Assembly: GCF_014207565.1 (NCBI RefSeq)
Contig: NZ_JACHGJ010000005.1
Span: 62,001-126,000 of the forward strand
Length of the DNA stretch: 64,000 nucleotides
DNA from: Spirochaeta isovalerica
GTDB lineage: Bacteria; Spirochaetota; Spirochaetia; DSM-2461
Direction of reading: 5' to 3'
The notes below the pieces were generated by a model. The model did not search any database, was not told the origin of the DNA, and saw only the letters and a program-made list of their open reading frames with translations. The translations under genes and the position numbers were made by a program. Shown piece after piece: positions 8,501 to 16,969 of the stretch (position 1 is its first letter; the number at the start of each line of letters is the position of its first letter).

Positions 8501-10775
8501 GAGCGCCAAAACTCCTCCGGAAATTGCCATAAATGATGCATATCCGACAATTAGAAATGTCACCGAAATAACGTGGAATGCCGTCTCGGGTCTCGGCGGA
8601 GCCGGAAAGCAGTACCGGTACAGAATCGATGGAGAAGCATGGCACACGGTTGCCAGCCCTCTGTCAACATCCCCGATCACTCCGACAGTATTGGAGAAAT
8701 TCGACGGTCTCATGGACGGGAATCATACTCTGGAAATTCAGGAATATATCGATGATCCCACAGAATGGCAGGAAGATAAAACAGGAACCCATACTATAAC
8801 TGTAGATATTACCCCTCCCTCAAAACCGAACCTATGGGGAACGGGTAACGTTACTGTTGACGATGACAGAACGGCAACAAACGACACAACTCCCACTTGG
8901 ACATGGTCCTCCGGAGGAGGTGGAGGAATCGGCAAATACAAATACAGATTTAACAGTACAAACCCGGATAATGATGTAAATACAACTGGATTGAACCACA
9001 CTGAATCATTAACTGACGGGACATATTATCTCTATGTATCTGAAAGAGATCAGGCAGGCAACTGGTCGGATGAAGCATACCATGAAATTACTGTCGATAC
9101 TATTAGACCTCGAATAACTGATGTCTTAATAACAGGTCCGACTCACCCCGATGACAGCGATTACACCTATACAAACAGTACTTATGTAGATGTACAGATT
9201 ACTGGTGACATTAATGGTTATGGCGGGACAAATGTCGGTCCGGTAAAAATACGTTACTACGATTACAATCCTTCCGGCTGGAAAATCTCCGGAACCTTTT
9301 TTACGGGATCTTCGACAACAATCAATACGACTCTAGCCTCTACAAACGGGACCAAAACTATTTATGCTGAGTTATATGATGAAGCAGGTAATTATTCGGG
9401 ATATATAAATGATTCGATTATACTTGATACGATAGCTCCATCGGGAACATTTTACATAAATAATAACGATACGGCCACGCCATCACTTTCATTTAAAATG
9501 ACTCTTAATTATACGGACAACCTTACAGGTACTGCTGATCTGGAAGTTAGAACAGCCAGTGTATATAATGGTTCCTGGAACAGCTATAGAACATATGCTT
9601 CTACTATGTCCTCAGACTTTCAATTTTCTCCTTCCAATGGTAATAAATATGCTTATATAACAGTAAGAGACCAGGCAGGGAATTTAGCAGGAGCGAACTA
9701 TGAAATAAGCGATTATATATATTTCCAATTAATAAACATGACCTATGCGACCAAAGGGTCATCTTCGACAACAGTTTCAGCATATTGGACTCCTGTCAGC
9801 GGTGCTTCCGGAACAACATATTATCACTTGTATTCATCTACAGAAAATGGAAACCCGAATACCGATCCCATCACAATGACCTCTGAAGGCCTTTCAACCA
9901 GCGGATCGGTAATTACGGAAAGTCTTGCTGCCGATGAAAAGGAAAAATTGCGCTACTATTATGTTAAGCCCTACAATGCAACGACTGGAGGCTGGGGTCC
10001 CTATTCTCCGGCTGGAGTACTGGGCTTCGGTTCCAATATCACAATCATTTACAGCCCTTCAGATGCTACAATTGCCAGTAACCTTAAAAGTCAGCTGCAA
10101 TATGATCTGCCGACAGCCATACCATCCTATTATTCCGGAACTCAACCGGTATGGACAGTGACACTTCTGCCTGAAGCCCTTGTAAGTTCAACCTATAGTT
10201 CATACAACACGATTTACGGAGATCCGGTGATTATCACACCCAACTCAAGTCTCTACGCGACTGCAAACAAAGTGAGAAATATTGTGAGCAGCAATAAGGG
10301 AGTCGTCGCAATGGGTTATTATGGTGGGCTCAAATTCCTGGAAACAGCATCGGATAACTGGACAAGCTGGGGCTATCCGGCGACGACGACAACAGAAGCC
10401 TATCAGCAGCCCAACGAAATCTGTTATGGGAATTCATATACTTATCTGGCTGATAAATACTATATGTATACCTGGCGGTCAGGTAATACAGTATGGACAA
10501 GTCCTATAAGTTCAACACGTATCCCGACTACAACCAATGAGGATCAGGTAGCTATCGGAACTTCTTCCAGTCCTTTGAACGAAAGAGGACTATACAGACC
10601 GGGAAGAGATAATCCTGTAAACGGATGGTTATACGGAAGATCACAAAATTACTCAGACCGATTTCCGGTTGTCCGACAGGGAAGGTTCTTATACTATGGA
10701 TACGACGGCTACTGGACAAACACGACGGGTTGGGCATACTGGATCAATCTGATAGCCAGAATGGATAATTACTAA
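5538..10775 (+). CDS. Giant Ig-like repeat lipoprotein (1745 aa)
   Basis: The N-terminus has a charged segment, a hydrophobic stretch and lipobox LFGCSS (Cys about 24), so it is a predicted lipoprotein. Residues about 40-130 and 255-350 look like SbsA/Big_5-type Ig-like domains (SGATGVAIDIDNIVITFNKS; TLLQITFDEALAPESITD). Most of the rest is a series of Ig-like units joined by DT-x-P-P/A-P linkers, with recurring WTWSSGGGG and RDxAGNWS motifs. The last ~230 residues form a different, unrecognised domain rich in Tyr, Trp and Ser. A ribosome site (GGAGAGAAGAGG) precedes the ATG. From about 5640 the coding sequence becomes more AT-rich than the upstream gene, suggesting mosaic origin or relaxed codon use. 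It is likely a long surface stalk or adhesin. The ligand is unknown. Confidence 0.85.
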   Translation: MSRRKLLIKMKLPLLVLLVVLFGCSSPLMETIEEEVEIVVTPPSISTLYPESGATGVAIDIDNIVITFNKSIAESSVSSTTIVVTNEEGSVVNGSFTVSGETVNFNPSNNLSYKTVYSVYISDNLLDVNDNSIEADFSWSFTTADAPSSIKPQIKSLDIDSGRGFTNSADVSINIFATDYNGDTDNLNFRYRKSGDTDWSSWTALTNGSGSAPITLDITPGVTESFSYETEVIDASSVKSQVTSCDITYEIQPPTPLDFNWDDLSYFPYNGTLLQITFDEALAPESITDTDFILEKVSDSSLVPGTIGLKSVGDEPDRILELWDLELEPNTAYRVILQPTVSDLAGNQLGGDENVWIFNTGDSIDTDPPDGPVSLVDEVYGKVVPLPTGTIAKGTDEEIRLDFSQITDDFSTIVKMKIWGSSSNAGITNGQTEEEPADADAETFALTKDWLMEAGDGEKYLKVKFRDSALNWSDEKIVKIILDTKGPDDLSSPIVLIENGLSYTNREDRIINLNLSSVDPSGIYKMKLSTTNGELDALALPVRGDYPDDTAYQNALDEFDDWNNNFSLQLPDTDGPYTIYVKTWDYLEQGSSVGSSSTITLDRESPTITYPGLPFLLNTSLQMQNGTDYSITDNTAITDYQWSMISGPGSVYFNAEVDGEDSDDGADIASPYIWADTDGDYFIQLTVTDSAENIGTHDPIPLLWDTTPPADIADLAVQGNNPEFTNSAQPEWTWSASTGADFYRVSFDGFSTYTDVQQTFYSPNTALAEGSHTLSVIAYDYSGNSSAPASRDIKVDTIAPAINISTFQYIANFDNQEITIDFNGGDGSISESGSGLASTVWSKGSGPGTLSFTNPTEKVTNVSANIDGDYVINLSAFDVAGNFSTVQLPLLRDIVAPAAPDLTGPTLTPSVRPNWFWSTGGGGMGVYQWNLDTDADPDWSAETDDTTFSPSDDLLGTPPGIDHTLSVRERDIAGNWSAPSDWTVEVDTSAKTPPEIAINDAYPTIRNVTEITWNAVSGLGGAGKQYRYRIDGEAWHTVASPLSTSPITPTVLEKFDGLMDGNHTLEIQEYIDDPTEWQEDKTGTHTITVDITPPSKPNLWGTGNVTVDDDRTATNDTTPTWTWSSGGGGGIGKYKYRFNSTNPDNDVNTTGLNHTESLTDGTYYLYVSERDQAGNWSDEAYHEITVDTIRPRITDVLITGPTHPDDSDYTYTNSTYVDVQITGDINGYGGTNVGPVKIRYYDYNPSGWKISGTFFTGSSTTINTTLASTNGTKTIYAELYDEAGNYSGYINDSIILDTIAPSGTFYINNNDTATPSLSFKMTLNYTDNLTGTADLEVRTASVYNGSWNSYRTYASTMSSDFQFSPSNGNKYAYITVRDQAGNLAGANYEISDYIYFQLINMTYATKGSSSTTVSAYWTPVSGASGTTYYHLYSSTENGNPNTDPITMTSEGLSTSGSVITESLAADEKEKLRYYYVKPYNATTGGWGPYSPAGVLGFGSNITIIYSPSDATIASNLKSQLQYDLPTAIPSYYSGTQPVWTVTLLPEALVSSTYSSYNTIYGDPVIITPNSSLYATANKVRNIVSSNKGVVAMGYYGGLKFLETASDNWTSWGYPATTTTEAYQQPNEICYGNSYTYLADKYYMYTWRSGNTVWTSPISSTRIPTTTNEDQVAIGTSSSPLNERGLYRPGRDNPVNGWLYGRSQNYSDRFPVVRQGRFLYYGYDGYWTNTTGWAYWINLIARMDNY

Positions 10776-10781
10776 TAGAAC

Positions 10782-10809
10782 AAAGGCGACCGAATGGCCG
10801 CCTTTTTTT
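10782..10809 (+). terminator. Rho-independent terminator after the Ig-like lipoprotein gene
   Basis: Stem AAAGGCGACC / GGCCGCCTTT with loop GAAT (one internal mismatch), followed by a T7 run. It may also act weakly for the convergent gene. Confidence 0.85.
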
Positions 10810-10813
10810 ATTC

Positions 10814-10848
10814 AGGCCTTAATGACTACAATTAAGCCTACTTTTTTT
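10814..10848 (+). terminator. Second tandem terminator
   Basis: AGGCCTTAAT (10814-10823) pairs with ATTAAGCCT (10831-10839), with one bulged C, followed by ACTTTTTTT. It lies 3' of the first terminator, and its T run overlaps the stop codon of the convergent gene. Confidence 0.6.
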
Positions 10849-13800
10849 AGAATCGCCTGACTGCCCGGACTCTTAACTCTTCATCTTTAGTATAAGAACC
10901 GGGTGAAAACCAATCCCCGTCAAATGCATAAGCCTCGGCAGAATCAACAGTCAAAGACGTGGAACTCCAATAACTGCCAACAGTCAAATCACCCCTAAAG
11001 TTAGAACTCATAAAAGCATCCATTTCCATTAACGACGGAAGATACCAGTCATCATAAATTACCGAATCATTAACAATGGAATAATCATCGCACAACTGTG
11101 CTGCGTATGTCCCGATACCCTGAGATGAGATGATTTGAGAAGTATTGATTAAACCGGCACCCAAATCAAATCCGTCGGCAGTACTATCCGTATTGACTCC
11201 ATTATTCCAGCTAATACCGGAACTGAGGTCGCTGGGGGATGCTTCTATATAGCGCCAACCATCGGAATAACTGCCTTTATCAGCAATAATAATACCCCCA
11301 GCAGGACCTGTAGCCCCTAACGCTGTCCATTGTGCATAAAGATCCATATCGGAAGCCATCATCTCTATGGTATCTCCAGCACCGAAAACAATTCCCGTAT
11401 TTTCTCCATTCTGATACAATGCCCATGAATTAAGAACAAATGTTAATCCGTCTTCGTTTTTTACCAGTTCTCCCGGATTATCCGCCAGCACAACTGAACT
11501 ATACGCCTCTACAGTCTGAGGCCCCGGAACTGAACCGCCGGACGCTTCTGTATCGTAATAAGTAATGGTATATTCATTGATATCCCAGAGAGCATAGAGA
11601 GTTTTCCCCATTGTATCCATTGTAATGGAATCGCCATCGGAATAGGACACACCTGAACCGTCAGGCTCAGTATTCCAGCCGGAAAAATGAGCTTCCTCCC
11701 TTACAAAACCGTTGAGAACAAGAGTACCCGTTTCCAGATATACCAGCTCCTGAAAATCCATAAAGCCTTGAGCTGCAGGATCATTTTTATCGAATTGAAT
11801 CGGGTATAGTTCAGGCCCCCAAATAGCATAGAGAACGAGATCTCCTGTTCCGCCGAAAAAGTAATCCCATTCTGCAAAAGATGTGCCTGAACCATCCGGA
11901 TCCGTATTCCATTCGACGAAAGTAAATCCCGAATTCTCAAAAGAGCAATTCAAAGCCATCGAAGGAATAAAGGGGTTCGCAAACAAAACAGACATAGACA
12001 TATCCCCTACCGCGTTCTCATCATTCTTATCATAAATAACCGAATAGGAAATATCAGTCCACTGGGCATACAAAGTCACATCTCCGGACCCCATCTCAAA
12101 AGAAGCTCCGTCGGAAAATGCTGTACCACCACCCCATTGGCTCGTACTCCATCCGGCAAAAACATAAAAATCCGCTGAGAAAGCGTTAACGGGTAGAACA
12201 ATGACTTCTCCGTACTCCAGAACGGCCTCATTCATGGAACCGGTGACCGATCTCTCCGGCTCCATCCCGTTTCCGTCAAAACGCAGATGGTATGAGTTGA
12301 TCTCCCAAAGGGCATATAGATCGACATTGCCGATTTCCATAATAAAAGGATCTTCATCACCGTATACCATTTCTCCTCCGGGAGAAGTCGCCCAACCGGC
12401 AAATGACCAACCTGTTTTCACAAACTGATTGGGATCCAGAGTTTCAGTTGATCCATTCAATATGACCTGATCATCCATTGAGCCGGTAGCTTCGCTATCA
12501 TTTTTATTGAATGTGATCGTATAGGGTGACGGAGTCCATCGGGCGTAGAGAATGACATCTTCCGCACCCATGGTAAATAGAGCCTGATCTTCATAGAGGA
12601 TCGGACCATCAGTTGTTTCCGCCCATCCGGAAAAAATCCATCCGGATTTCGAGAAGTTATTGGCTGTCAGACTGCCGCTTGACTCACAAGCCAGATATTG
12701 TTCAGCCATGAAACCGGCCGCGTCCCCGTCATTACTGTTAAAAGTTATCGAATATGTATTTGGCGTCCATTGTGCATACAAAACAGTATCTTCAGATCCC
12801 ATCGTATAGTCTGCCTCGTCGGCATAAACCACGCTGCCCGATGGCGATGCAGCCCATCCGGCAAATGACCATCCGGGTCTGGTAAATCCATTGGCACTAA
12901 GATAGTGAGTCGAGTCGCAATCCAGATATTGTGGAGCTGTTTCCCCGGTTGCGTCCTCATGATTTTTATCAAATGAAAGTTCATATGTCAGTGCTGACCA
13001 GACAGCATATAAAGTCGTATCTGAAGATCCTATAAGAAACTCATCATTATCTGCATATTCTGCTGTTCCGTCATCGGCTGTGGACCACCCGGCAAAGGCG
13101 TATCCGTTACGAACAAATAAGTTGGGAGCGAGCAAAGCCGTCAGTCCTTCCCGGAACGTCTGATAGCCCATGGTTCCGGTACCGCCATTGGCATCGAAAG
13201 TCACATTATGTGAAGGGCTCTGAGTCCAGACTGCATAGAGGGATTCATTGGAATCTCCCATGGAAAAATACCACTGATCCGCATATACGATTATTCCCTC
13301 AGGGCTGACAGCCCATCCGGCAAATGTCCAGCCGGGATACAGGAATGCATTGGCATGAAGAGGCACACTTGCCCCGCGGGGAATGATCTGATCGGGCATA
13401 TCCCCCATAGCGTTTTCATTGTTTTTATTAAAGGATACGGTCTGATTGACAATCCATCGGGCGTAAAGAGTCACATCTGATTCGCCCATGAGAAACGCCT
13501 CGCCTTCGGAATAATTGGTTCCGCTTCCGTCAGGCCGTCTGTTCCACCCGGAAAAAGAGAATCCGTCCTTCGCCAGATTCCCCGTGTTGCCGGCGACAGG
13601 AACAGTCATGCCGGTTCCGTATTCCCGCGTAGATAGGGGAACGGTACCCGAAGTATTTCCATTACCATCATAGGACAGAGAGTGGCTCTCCGCCCAGGTT
13701 GCATATAAAGTTGTATCTTCTGTAATCAGGATATAATTTGTTGTACCATAGAATAATGCCCCGCCTTCAGGAGAAGTTGACCAACCGGCGAATTCCCACC

Positions 13801-13999
13801 CGGCCCGGGAAAATTCATTTTCCTTAATCGGAACAAGATCGCCGCTGTCGACAATCTGATCCTCCATAACACCACTGGCATCTTCGCTATTCTTGTCAAA
13901 AGAGATGGCCAGAAGCTCCGGTGGAGTGATTAATAGCTGATCACAGCCTGATAGTATCAGAAATGTTAATGATAGAACAAAAAGGAAGGTACGTCGCAT
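10847..13999 (-). CDS. Lipoprotein with 11 InlB-type B repeats and a DUF1566-like end
   Basis: The start is placed at the ATG at 13999 (MRRTFLF), which has AGGAG 6 nt upstream; an upstream in-frame ATG at 14029 has no ribosome site. The protein has 1050 residues. Signal sequence and lipobox LILSGCDQ are followed by 11 Listeria-Bacteroides (Flg_new/InlB B) repeats, each with a GW(A/S/N) core and ending LYAxW (LYATW, LYARW, LYAVW, LYAQW and so on). The last ~110 residues resemble the DUF1566/Lcl C-terminal domain (WYLPSLMEMD, YWSSTS, RAVRRF). Such repeats form cell-surface stalks. The gene converges on the Ig-like lipoprotein gene, so two large surface lipoproteins end head to head. Confidence 0.88.
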   Translation of the reverse strand: MRRTFLFVLSLTFLILSGCDQLLITPPELLAISFDKNSEDASGVMEDQIVDSGDLVPIKENEFSRAGWEFAGWSTSPEGGALFYGTTNYILITEDTTLYATWAESHSLSYDGNGNTSGTVPLSTREYGTGMTVPVAGNTGNLAKDGFSFSGWNRRPDGSGTNYSEGEAFLMGESDVTLYARWIVNQTVSFNKNNENAMGDMPDQIIPRGASVPLHANAFLYPGWTFAGWAVSPEGIIVYADQWYFSMGDSNESLYAVWTQSPSHNVTFDANGGTGTMGYQTFREGLTALLAPNLFVRNGYAFAGWSTADDGTAEYADNDEFLIGSSDTTLYAVWSALTYELSFDKNHEDATGETAPQYLDCDSTHYLSANGFTRPGWSFAGWAASPSGSVVYADEADYTMGSEDTVLYAQWTPNTYSITFNSNDGDAAGFMAEQYLACESSGSLTANNFSKSGWIFSGWAETTDGPILYEDQALFTMGAEDVILYARWTPSPYTITFNKNDSEATGSMDDQVILNGSTETLDPNQFVKTGWSFAGWATSPGGEMVYGDEDPFIMEIGNVDLYALWEINSYHLRFDGNGMEPERSVTGSMNEAVLEYGEVIVLPVNAFSADFYVFAGWSTSQWGGGTAFSDGASFEMGSGDVTLYAQWTDISYSVIYDKNDENAVGDMSMSVLFANPFIPSMALNCSFENSGFTFVEWNTDPDGSGTSFAEWDYFFGGTGDLVLYAIWGPELYPIQFDKNDPAAQGFMDFQELVYLETGTLVLNGFVREEAHFSGWNTEPDGSGVSYSDGDSITMDTMGKTLYALWDINEYTITYYDTEASGGSVPGPQTVEAYSSVVLADNPGELVKNEDGLTFVLNSWALYQNGENTGIVFGAGDTIEMMASDMDLYAQWTALGATGPAGGIIIADKGSYSDGWRYIEASPSDLSSGISWNNGVNTDSTADGFDLGAGLINTSQIISSQGIGTYAAQLCDDYSIVNDSVIYDDWYLPSLMEMDAFMSSNFRGDLTVGSYWSSTSLTVDSAEAYAFDGDWFSPGSYTKDEELRVRAVRRF

Positions 14000-14169
14000 A
14001 ATATTCTCCTGTTGCCCTGACAGAGGCACTATACATTATATCAATGGATATCGGATTGTTAAATGAATTTTAGATTCAAATCATTATTAACAATTGAGAT
14101 ATTCTTCTTTCTCGGGGCATATTAAAAATATTTAGATAATAATTAAACTATTATCATCATTTTTTTTTC

Positions 14170-14199
14170 TTGACATTAAACACCTATGTGATGTATTTA
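14170..14199 (+). promoter_or_regulatory. Promoter of the small-lipoprotein pair
   Basis: TTGACA (14170-14175), 18-bp spacer, TATTTA (14194-14199). The ATG at 14248 follows with ribosome site GAGGT, giving a conventional leader of about 40 nt. Confidence 0.6.
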
Positions 14200-14247
14200 A
14201 CTCTTGACTCTTGCAGAATTGAATTTTTAAACAATAGAGGTATGTAA

Positions 14248-14877
14248 ATGAAAAAAAAGGTTCTAGCTTTAGCTCTTCTTCTGACTCTGGCTTTAAGTTC
14301 CTGTGCGACACTTAAACTGGAAGGCTCTATGCTTGGTTCTCTTGACGGGATTTCCCGAATTGGCGTTACCAGTGTTTCTTACGGAGAGAGAACTCTACCC
14401 GTAATCCCCCTGATAGATGCGGGTCTGCATAACGCTGCCGTCAGTTCTGTAAAAGAAGAGCTTCTTGCAGCTGAATCAGAAAATGCCGAGGTAATAACTT
14501 CAGCCATAGTTAATGGTGTAGCCGCCCGTACGGATTCCGATGCTGTCGTAGTTGATTCCGACCCGGCTCTTTTCGAAAATGAAGAATCGTCAGCAGATCA
14601 TGCGGTATCCATAATCCAGGAGAAGGAACTCGACGCTCTTGTCGTTGTTACAACCCGGGTCGAAACAAGTGGCGTTAGCGGCTTCGGAATTAATGGTGCA
14701 AACTCTGTTAAGCTGAAAATAAAAATATTCGGAAGCGACGGCTCATTGATATCAGAAGGTTATTACAGAACCGCTGCTGAGATGACCAAGCCTAAAGATG
14801 TTAATGCTTACAGAGCCCTACTGAGAAGCTCTAATGAAAATATTGATTCTCTTCTGGATCTTTTATTAATCAAATAA
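14248..14877 (+). CDS. Putative lipoprotein, unknown function
   Basis: A 209-residue protein with a signal peptide and lipobox LALSSCAT. The rest is soluble alpha/beta with a periodic pattern (VKEELLAAE, ALVVVTTRVETSG, KLKIKIFGSDGSLISEG) that suggests a small periplasmic envelope protein. I do not recognise the family. Ribosome site GAGGT lies 6 nt before the ATG. A hairpin follows the stop, and a second lipoprotein gene begins immediately after it. Confidence 0.75.
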   Translation: MKKKVLALALLLTLALSSCATLKLEGSMLGSLDGISRIGVTSVSYGERTLPVIPLIDAGLHNAAVSSVKEELLAAESENAEVITSAIVNGVAARTDSDAVVVDSDPALFENEESSADHAVSIIQEKELDALVVVTTRVETSGVSGFGINGANSVKLKIKIFGSDGSLISEGYYRTAAEMTKPKDVNAYRALLRSSNENIDSLLDLLLIK

Positions 14878-14885
14878 TGTTTATC

Positions 14886-14904
14886 GGGGTTCCTTCGGGA
14901 CCCC
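14886..14904 (+). terminator. Hairpin between the two small lipoprotein genes
   Basis: GGGGTTCC / GGGACCCC with loop TTC. The following tract (TACTTT) is poor in T, so it is more likely an attenuator or mRNA-processing hairpin than a full terminator. Confidence 0.5.
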
Positions 14905-14914
14905 TACTTTGCAT

Positions 14915-15361
14915 ATGAATAACATTCTGAAATTTGTCTTATTCGCTACAACACTCACGTTTATATTCTCCGCTTGTTCTCAAAAGAAAATAGATGACAA
15001 AGCACATTTCGTCAGGGGAAAGGAAACTCATGAGGATCTGCTCCCATCGGAAGAAAAGGCATTAGCCGAATTATATCTGGAAATTCAGGTGAAGATGTTT
15101 GAAATTATCGAGACCGAAAACCCGGAAGATGGAATTGCCATTATCAATAGACTGATCGATGATGCCGGGGGCTTCGGATTAAGCTATGGAAAAGCGTCGA
15201 GATCCTCAAAAGATAAAATAAATACGCTCATTATCTCCGGTATCGAAAGCTATAAAGGCGAACTGAATGAATTGCAATCCAAACTGCTTTCTTATTACGA
15301 AAACGATAAGGATTTTGCTGAATGCTATGACATCTTTATCAAATCATTCAACCTCAACTGA
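14915..15361 (+). CDS. Small putative lipoprotein, unknown function
   Basis: The start is chosen at ATG 14915 (a TTG two codons upstream is the alternative); neither has a clear ribosome site. Signal sequence and lipobox FIFSACSQ are followed by about 125 charged, largely helical residues. The family is not recognised. The gene overlaps the 3' end of the convergent lysC by 8 bp. It is probably transcribed with the preceding lipoprotein gene. Confidence 0.65.
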   Translation: MNNILKFVLFATTLTFIFSACSQKKIDDKAHFVRGKETHEDLLPSEEKALAELYLEIQVKMFEIIETENPEDGIAIINRLIDDAGGFGLSYGKASRSSKDKINTLIISGIESYKGELNELQSKLLSYYENDKDFAECYDIFIKSFNLN

Positions 15362-16691
15362 AAAACTCATCATGCAGCGACTGTATCGTCCCGATCAGCT
15401 TCTCCTCCGGCACGACAATGGACAGATTCGTATCGGAGGCTCCGAGGGAAATCATCCTGATCGGCGTCCCGTTCAGCGATCCGAAAACCCGTGAGACAAA
15501 AACCGAATCCTTCCACAATTCCTGGCCGACCAGACAGATAATCGATTTGTTGGACTCGACAGTCACCGTGCCCATTTCCTCCAGTTCCTTAACGATCCCC
15601 TCCACGCTTTCAGCGTTTTCGATCGTCATGGATACCGAAACCTCGGAAGTGGAGATAAGGTCGACGGAAGTCTTGTATCTGTCAAAAATTGTAAAGATAT
15701 TCTTTAGGAACCCGTAGGCATTGAGCATATTGGACGAAGAGATGGAAACCACTGTGATTTCCCTCTTTCCGGTTATGGCCTTGACTCCTTTGTCGTTAAC
15801 GGCAGGCAGAATCGCCGTTCCCGGAGCCTGCGGATTGTGTGAGTTTTTAACCAGCACGGGAATCTGCTGCTTAACCGCCGGCTGGATGGTCGCCGGATGA
15901 ACGACCTTTGCTCCGAAGAAAGCCAGCTCTCCCGCTTCCGAATAGGTTATGCTGTCAATGGTTTTGGCACCCTTTACAAAGCGGGGATCCGATGTCATTA
16001 TCCCGTCGACGTCGGTCCAGATCTGGACTTCCTGAGCCGACAGGGCAGAACCGATGATGGTTGCCGAATAATCGCTTCCTCCGCGGCCCAAAGTTGTGGT
16101 TACCCCTTTTTCCGTGGAAGAAATAAATCCCTGGGCGATAATGAGCTTGAGAGGTTCGGGAAAGACCCTATCTCGAACAGCTTTTTCGGTTAATGCCCCG
16201 ATGGGGCGGGCGGAATTGAAGTTCTCATCGGTTATAACAAAATCCCGCGAATCAAGCAGTTCCGTATTGATTCCCCTCTCCAGGGCACGGGCGGCAATCA
16301 GTCTGGTGGAGAGCAGTTCGCCGAAGGACAGAAGGGCGTCACGGCTGCGGGGACTGCATTCGTGCAGAAGCGACAAACCCTTCACCAGCGATGAGAACTG
16401 GGACATGAGCTCGCTCACTGCGGCATAGGTCGATTCCAGGTTACCGCCTGTCAGAAATTCCTTTGCCGTATTGAGGTGATGATCGCTGATTTCACCGGTC
16501 AGCCGGTACGCTTCTTCACTGTCGCCTTCGACGGCATGGACAATGATTTCTTCAATTTTATTGGTGGTTTTCCCCATGGCGGAAGAAACCAGTACGGGAG
16601 CGCGATCGAGCTGCGCTTCCGCGATATCGAGTATTCTATCGATTCTTTCGGCATTCTCAACTGAAGTTCCGCCGAATTTAAGTACTATCAT
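15354..16691 (-). CDS. lysC: Aspartate kinase
   Basis: This enzyme phosphorylates aspartate, the first step to lysine, threonine, methionine and diaminopimelate. The start is the ATG at 16691 (MIVLKFGGTSV), with ribosome site AAAGGAG 9 nt upstream; the longer reading runs into the regulatory leader. The protein has 445 residues. It has the N-terminal amino-acid kinase motif KFGGTSVEN, the region TTLGRGGSDYSA, and two C-terminal ACT domains for allosteric feedback (about 300-445). The mRNA carries a lysine riboswitch directly upstream, whose downstream hairpin can hide the ribosome site. Confidence 0.97.
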   Translation of the reverse strand: MIVLKFGGTSVENAERIDRILDIAEAQLDRAPVLVSSAMGKTTNKIEEIIVHAVEGDSEEAYRLTGEISDHHLNTAKEFLTGGNLESTYAAVSELMSQFSSLVKGLSLLHECSPRSRDALLSFGELLSTRLIAARALERGINTELLDSRDFVITDENFNSARPIGALTEKAVRDRVFPEPLKLIIAQGFISSTEKGVTTTLGRGGSDYSATIIGSALSAQEVQIWTDVDGIMTSDPRFVKGAKTIDSITYSEAGELAFFGAKVVHPATIQPAVKQQIPVLVKNSHNPQAPGTAILPAVNDKGVKAITGKREITVVSISSSNMLNAYGFLKNIFTIFDRYKTSVDLISTSEVSVSMTIENAESVEGIVKELEEMGTVTVESNKSIICLVGQELWKDSVFVSRVFGSLNGTPIRMISLGASDTNLSIVVPEEKLIGTIQSLHDEFFS

Positions 16692-16700
16692 GGGAAAAGT

Positions 16701-16737
16701 CTCCTTTATGTAACAACCGGACACCTGGATAAAGGAG
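16701..16737 (-). promoter_or_regulatory. Riboswitch expression platform: Shine-Dalgarno sequestering hairpin
   Basis: On the minus strand CTCCTTTAT (16737-16729) is the exact complement of ATAAAGGAG (16709-16701), which contains the lysC ribosome site. The 9-bp stem has a 19-nt loop and no T run, which points to translational rather than transcriptional control. GAGCT in the 3' side of the aptamer can pair with AGCTC at the base of this hairpin, a possible switch. Confidence 0.8.
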
Positions 16738-16754
16738 CTGAATATGAGAAATAC

Positions 16755-16922
16755 CAATAGCTCTCCACTGCCAGGCAGTGACAGCCTCTGACGTTTTAGC
16801 GCCAGAAACCAGAATAATACCTATGATGAAGTCTTATTCTTCGGCGGCGGACCCCTTTCGGCCAGCGTCATCGGGGCATCACCCCCTCCGCTGCTTACTG
16901 ATGATCAGCCGCACCTCTATTG
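16755..16922 (-). promoter_or_regulatory. Lysine riboswitch (L box) aptamer
   Basis: On the minus strand the leader contains the class hallmarks in order: ATAGAGGTGCG, then GAAAGGGG, CGCCGAAG, GGTATTATT and GGCTGTCACTGCC. It is closed by a P1 stem CAATAG (16922-16917) with CTATTG (16760-16755). These match my recollection of the lysine riboswitch upstream of Bacillus lysC. It sits directly before an aspartate kinase gene, the expected target. Lysine binding should lower lysC expression. Confidence 0.93.
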
Positions 16923-16940
16923 ATCCGGTTTGTTGCCCCT

Positions 16941-16969
16941 ACATTAGATGAAAAGCCCTCAGTGGTCAA
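16941..16969 (-). promoter_or_regulatory. Promoter of the lysC riboswitch transcript
   Basis: TTGACC (16969-16964), 17-bp spacer, TAATGT (16946-16941). The -35 overlaps the stop codon of the upstream alaX-like gene, so lysC can be transcribed independently of it. The predicted start lies about 12 nt before the aptamer. Confidence 0.65.

Noticed and set aside
14886-14904. Strong terminator splitting the two small lipoprotein genes
   Set aside because: The stem is good but the following tract is TACTTT, too poor in T for a confident terminator, so it was listed only as a hairpin with moderate confidence.
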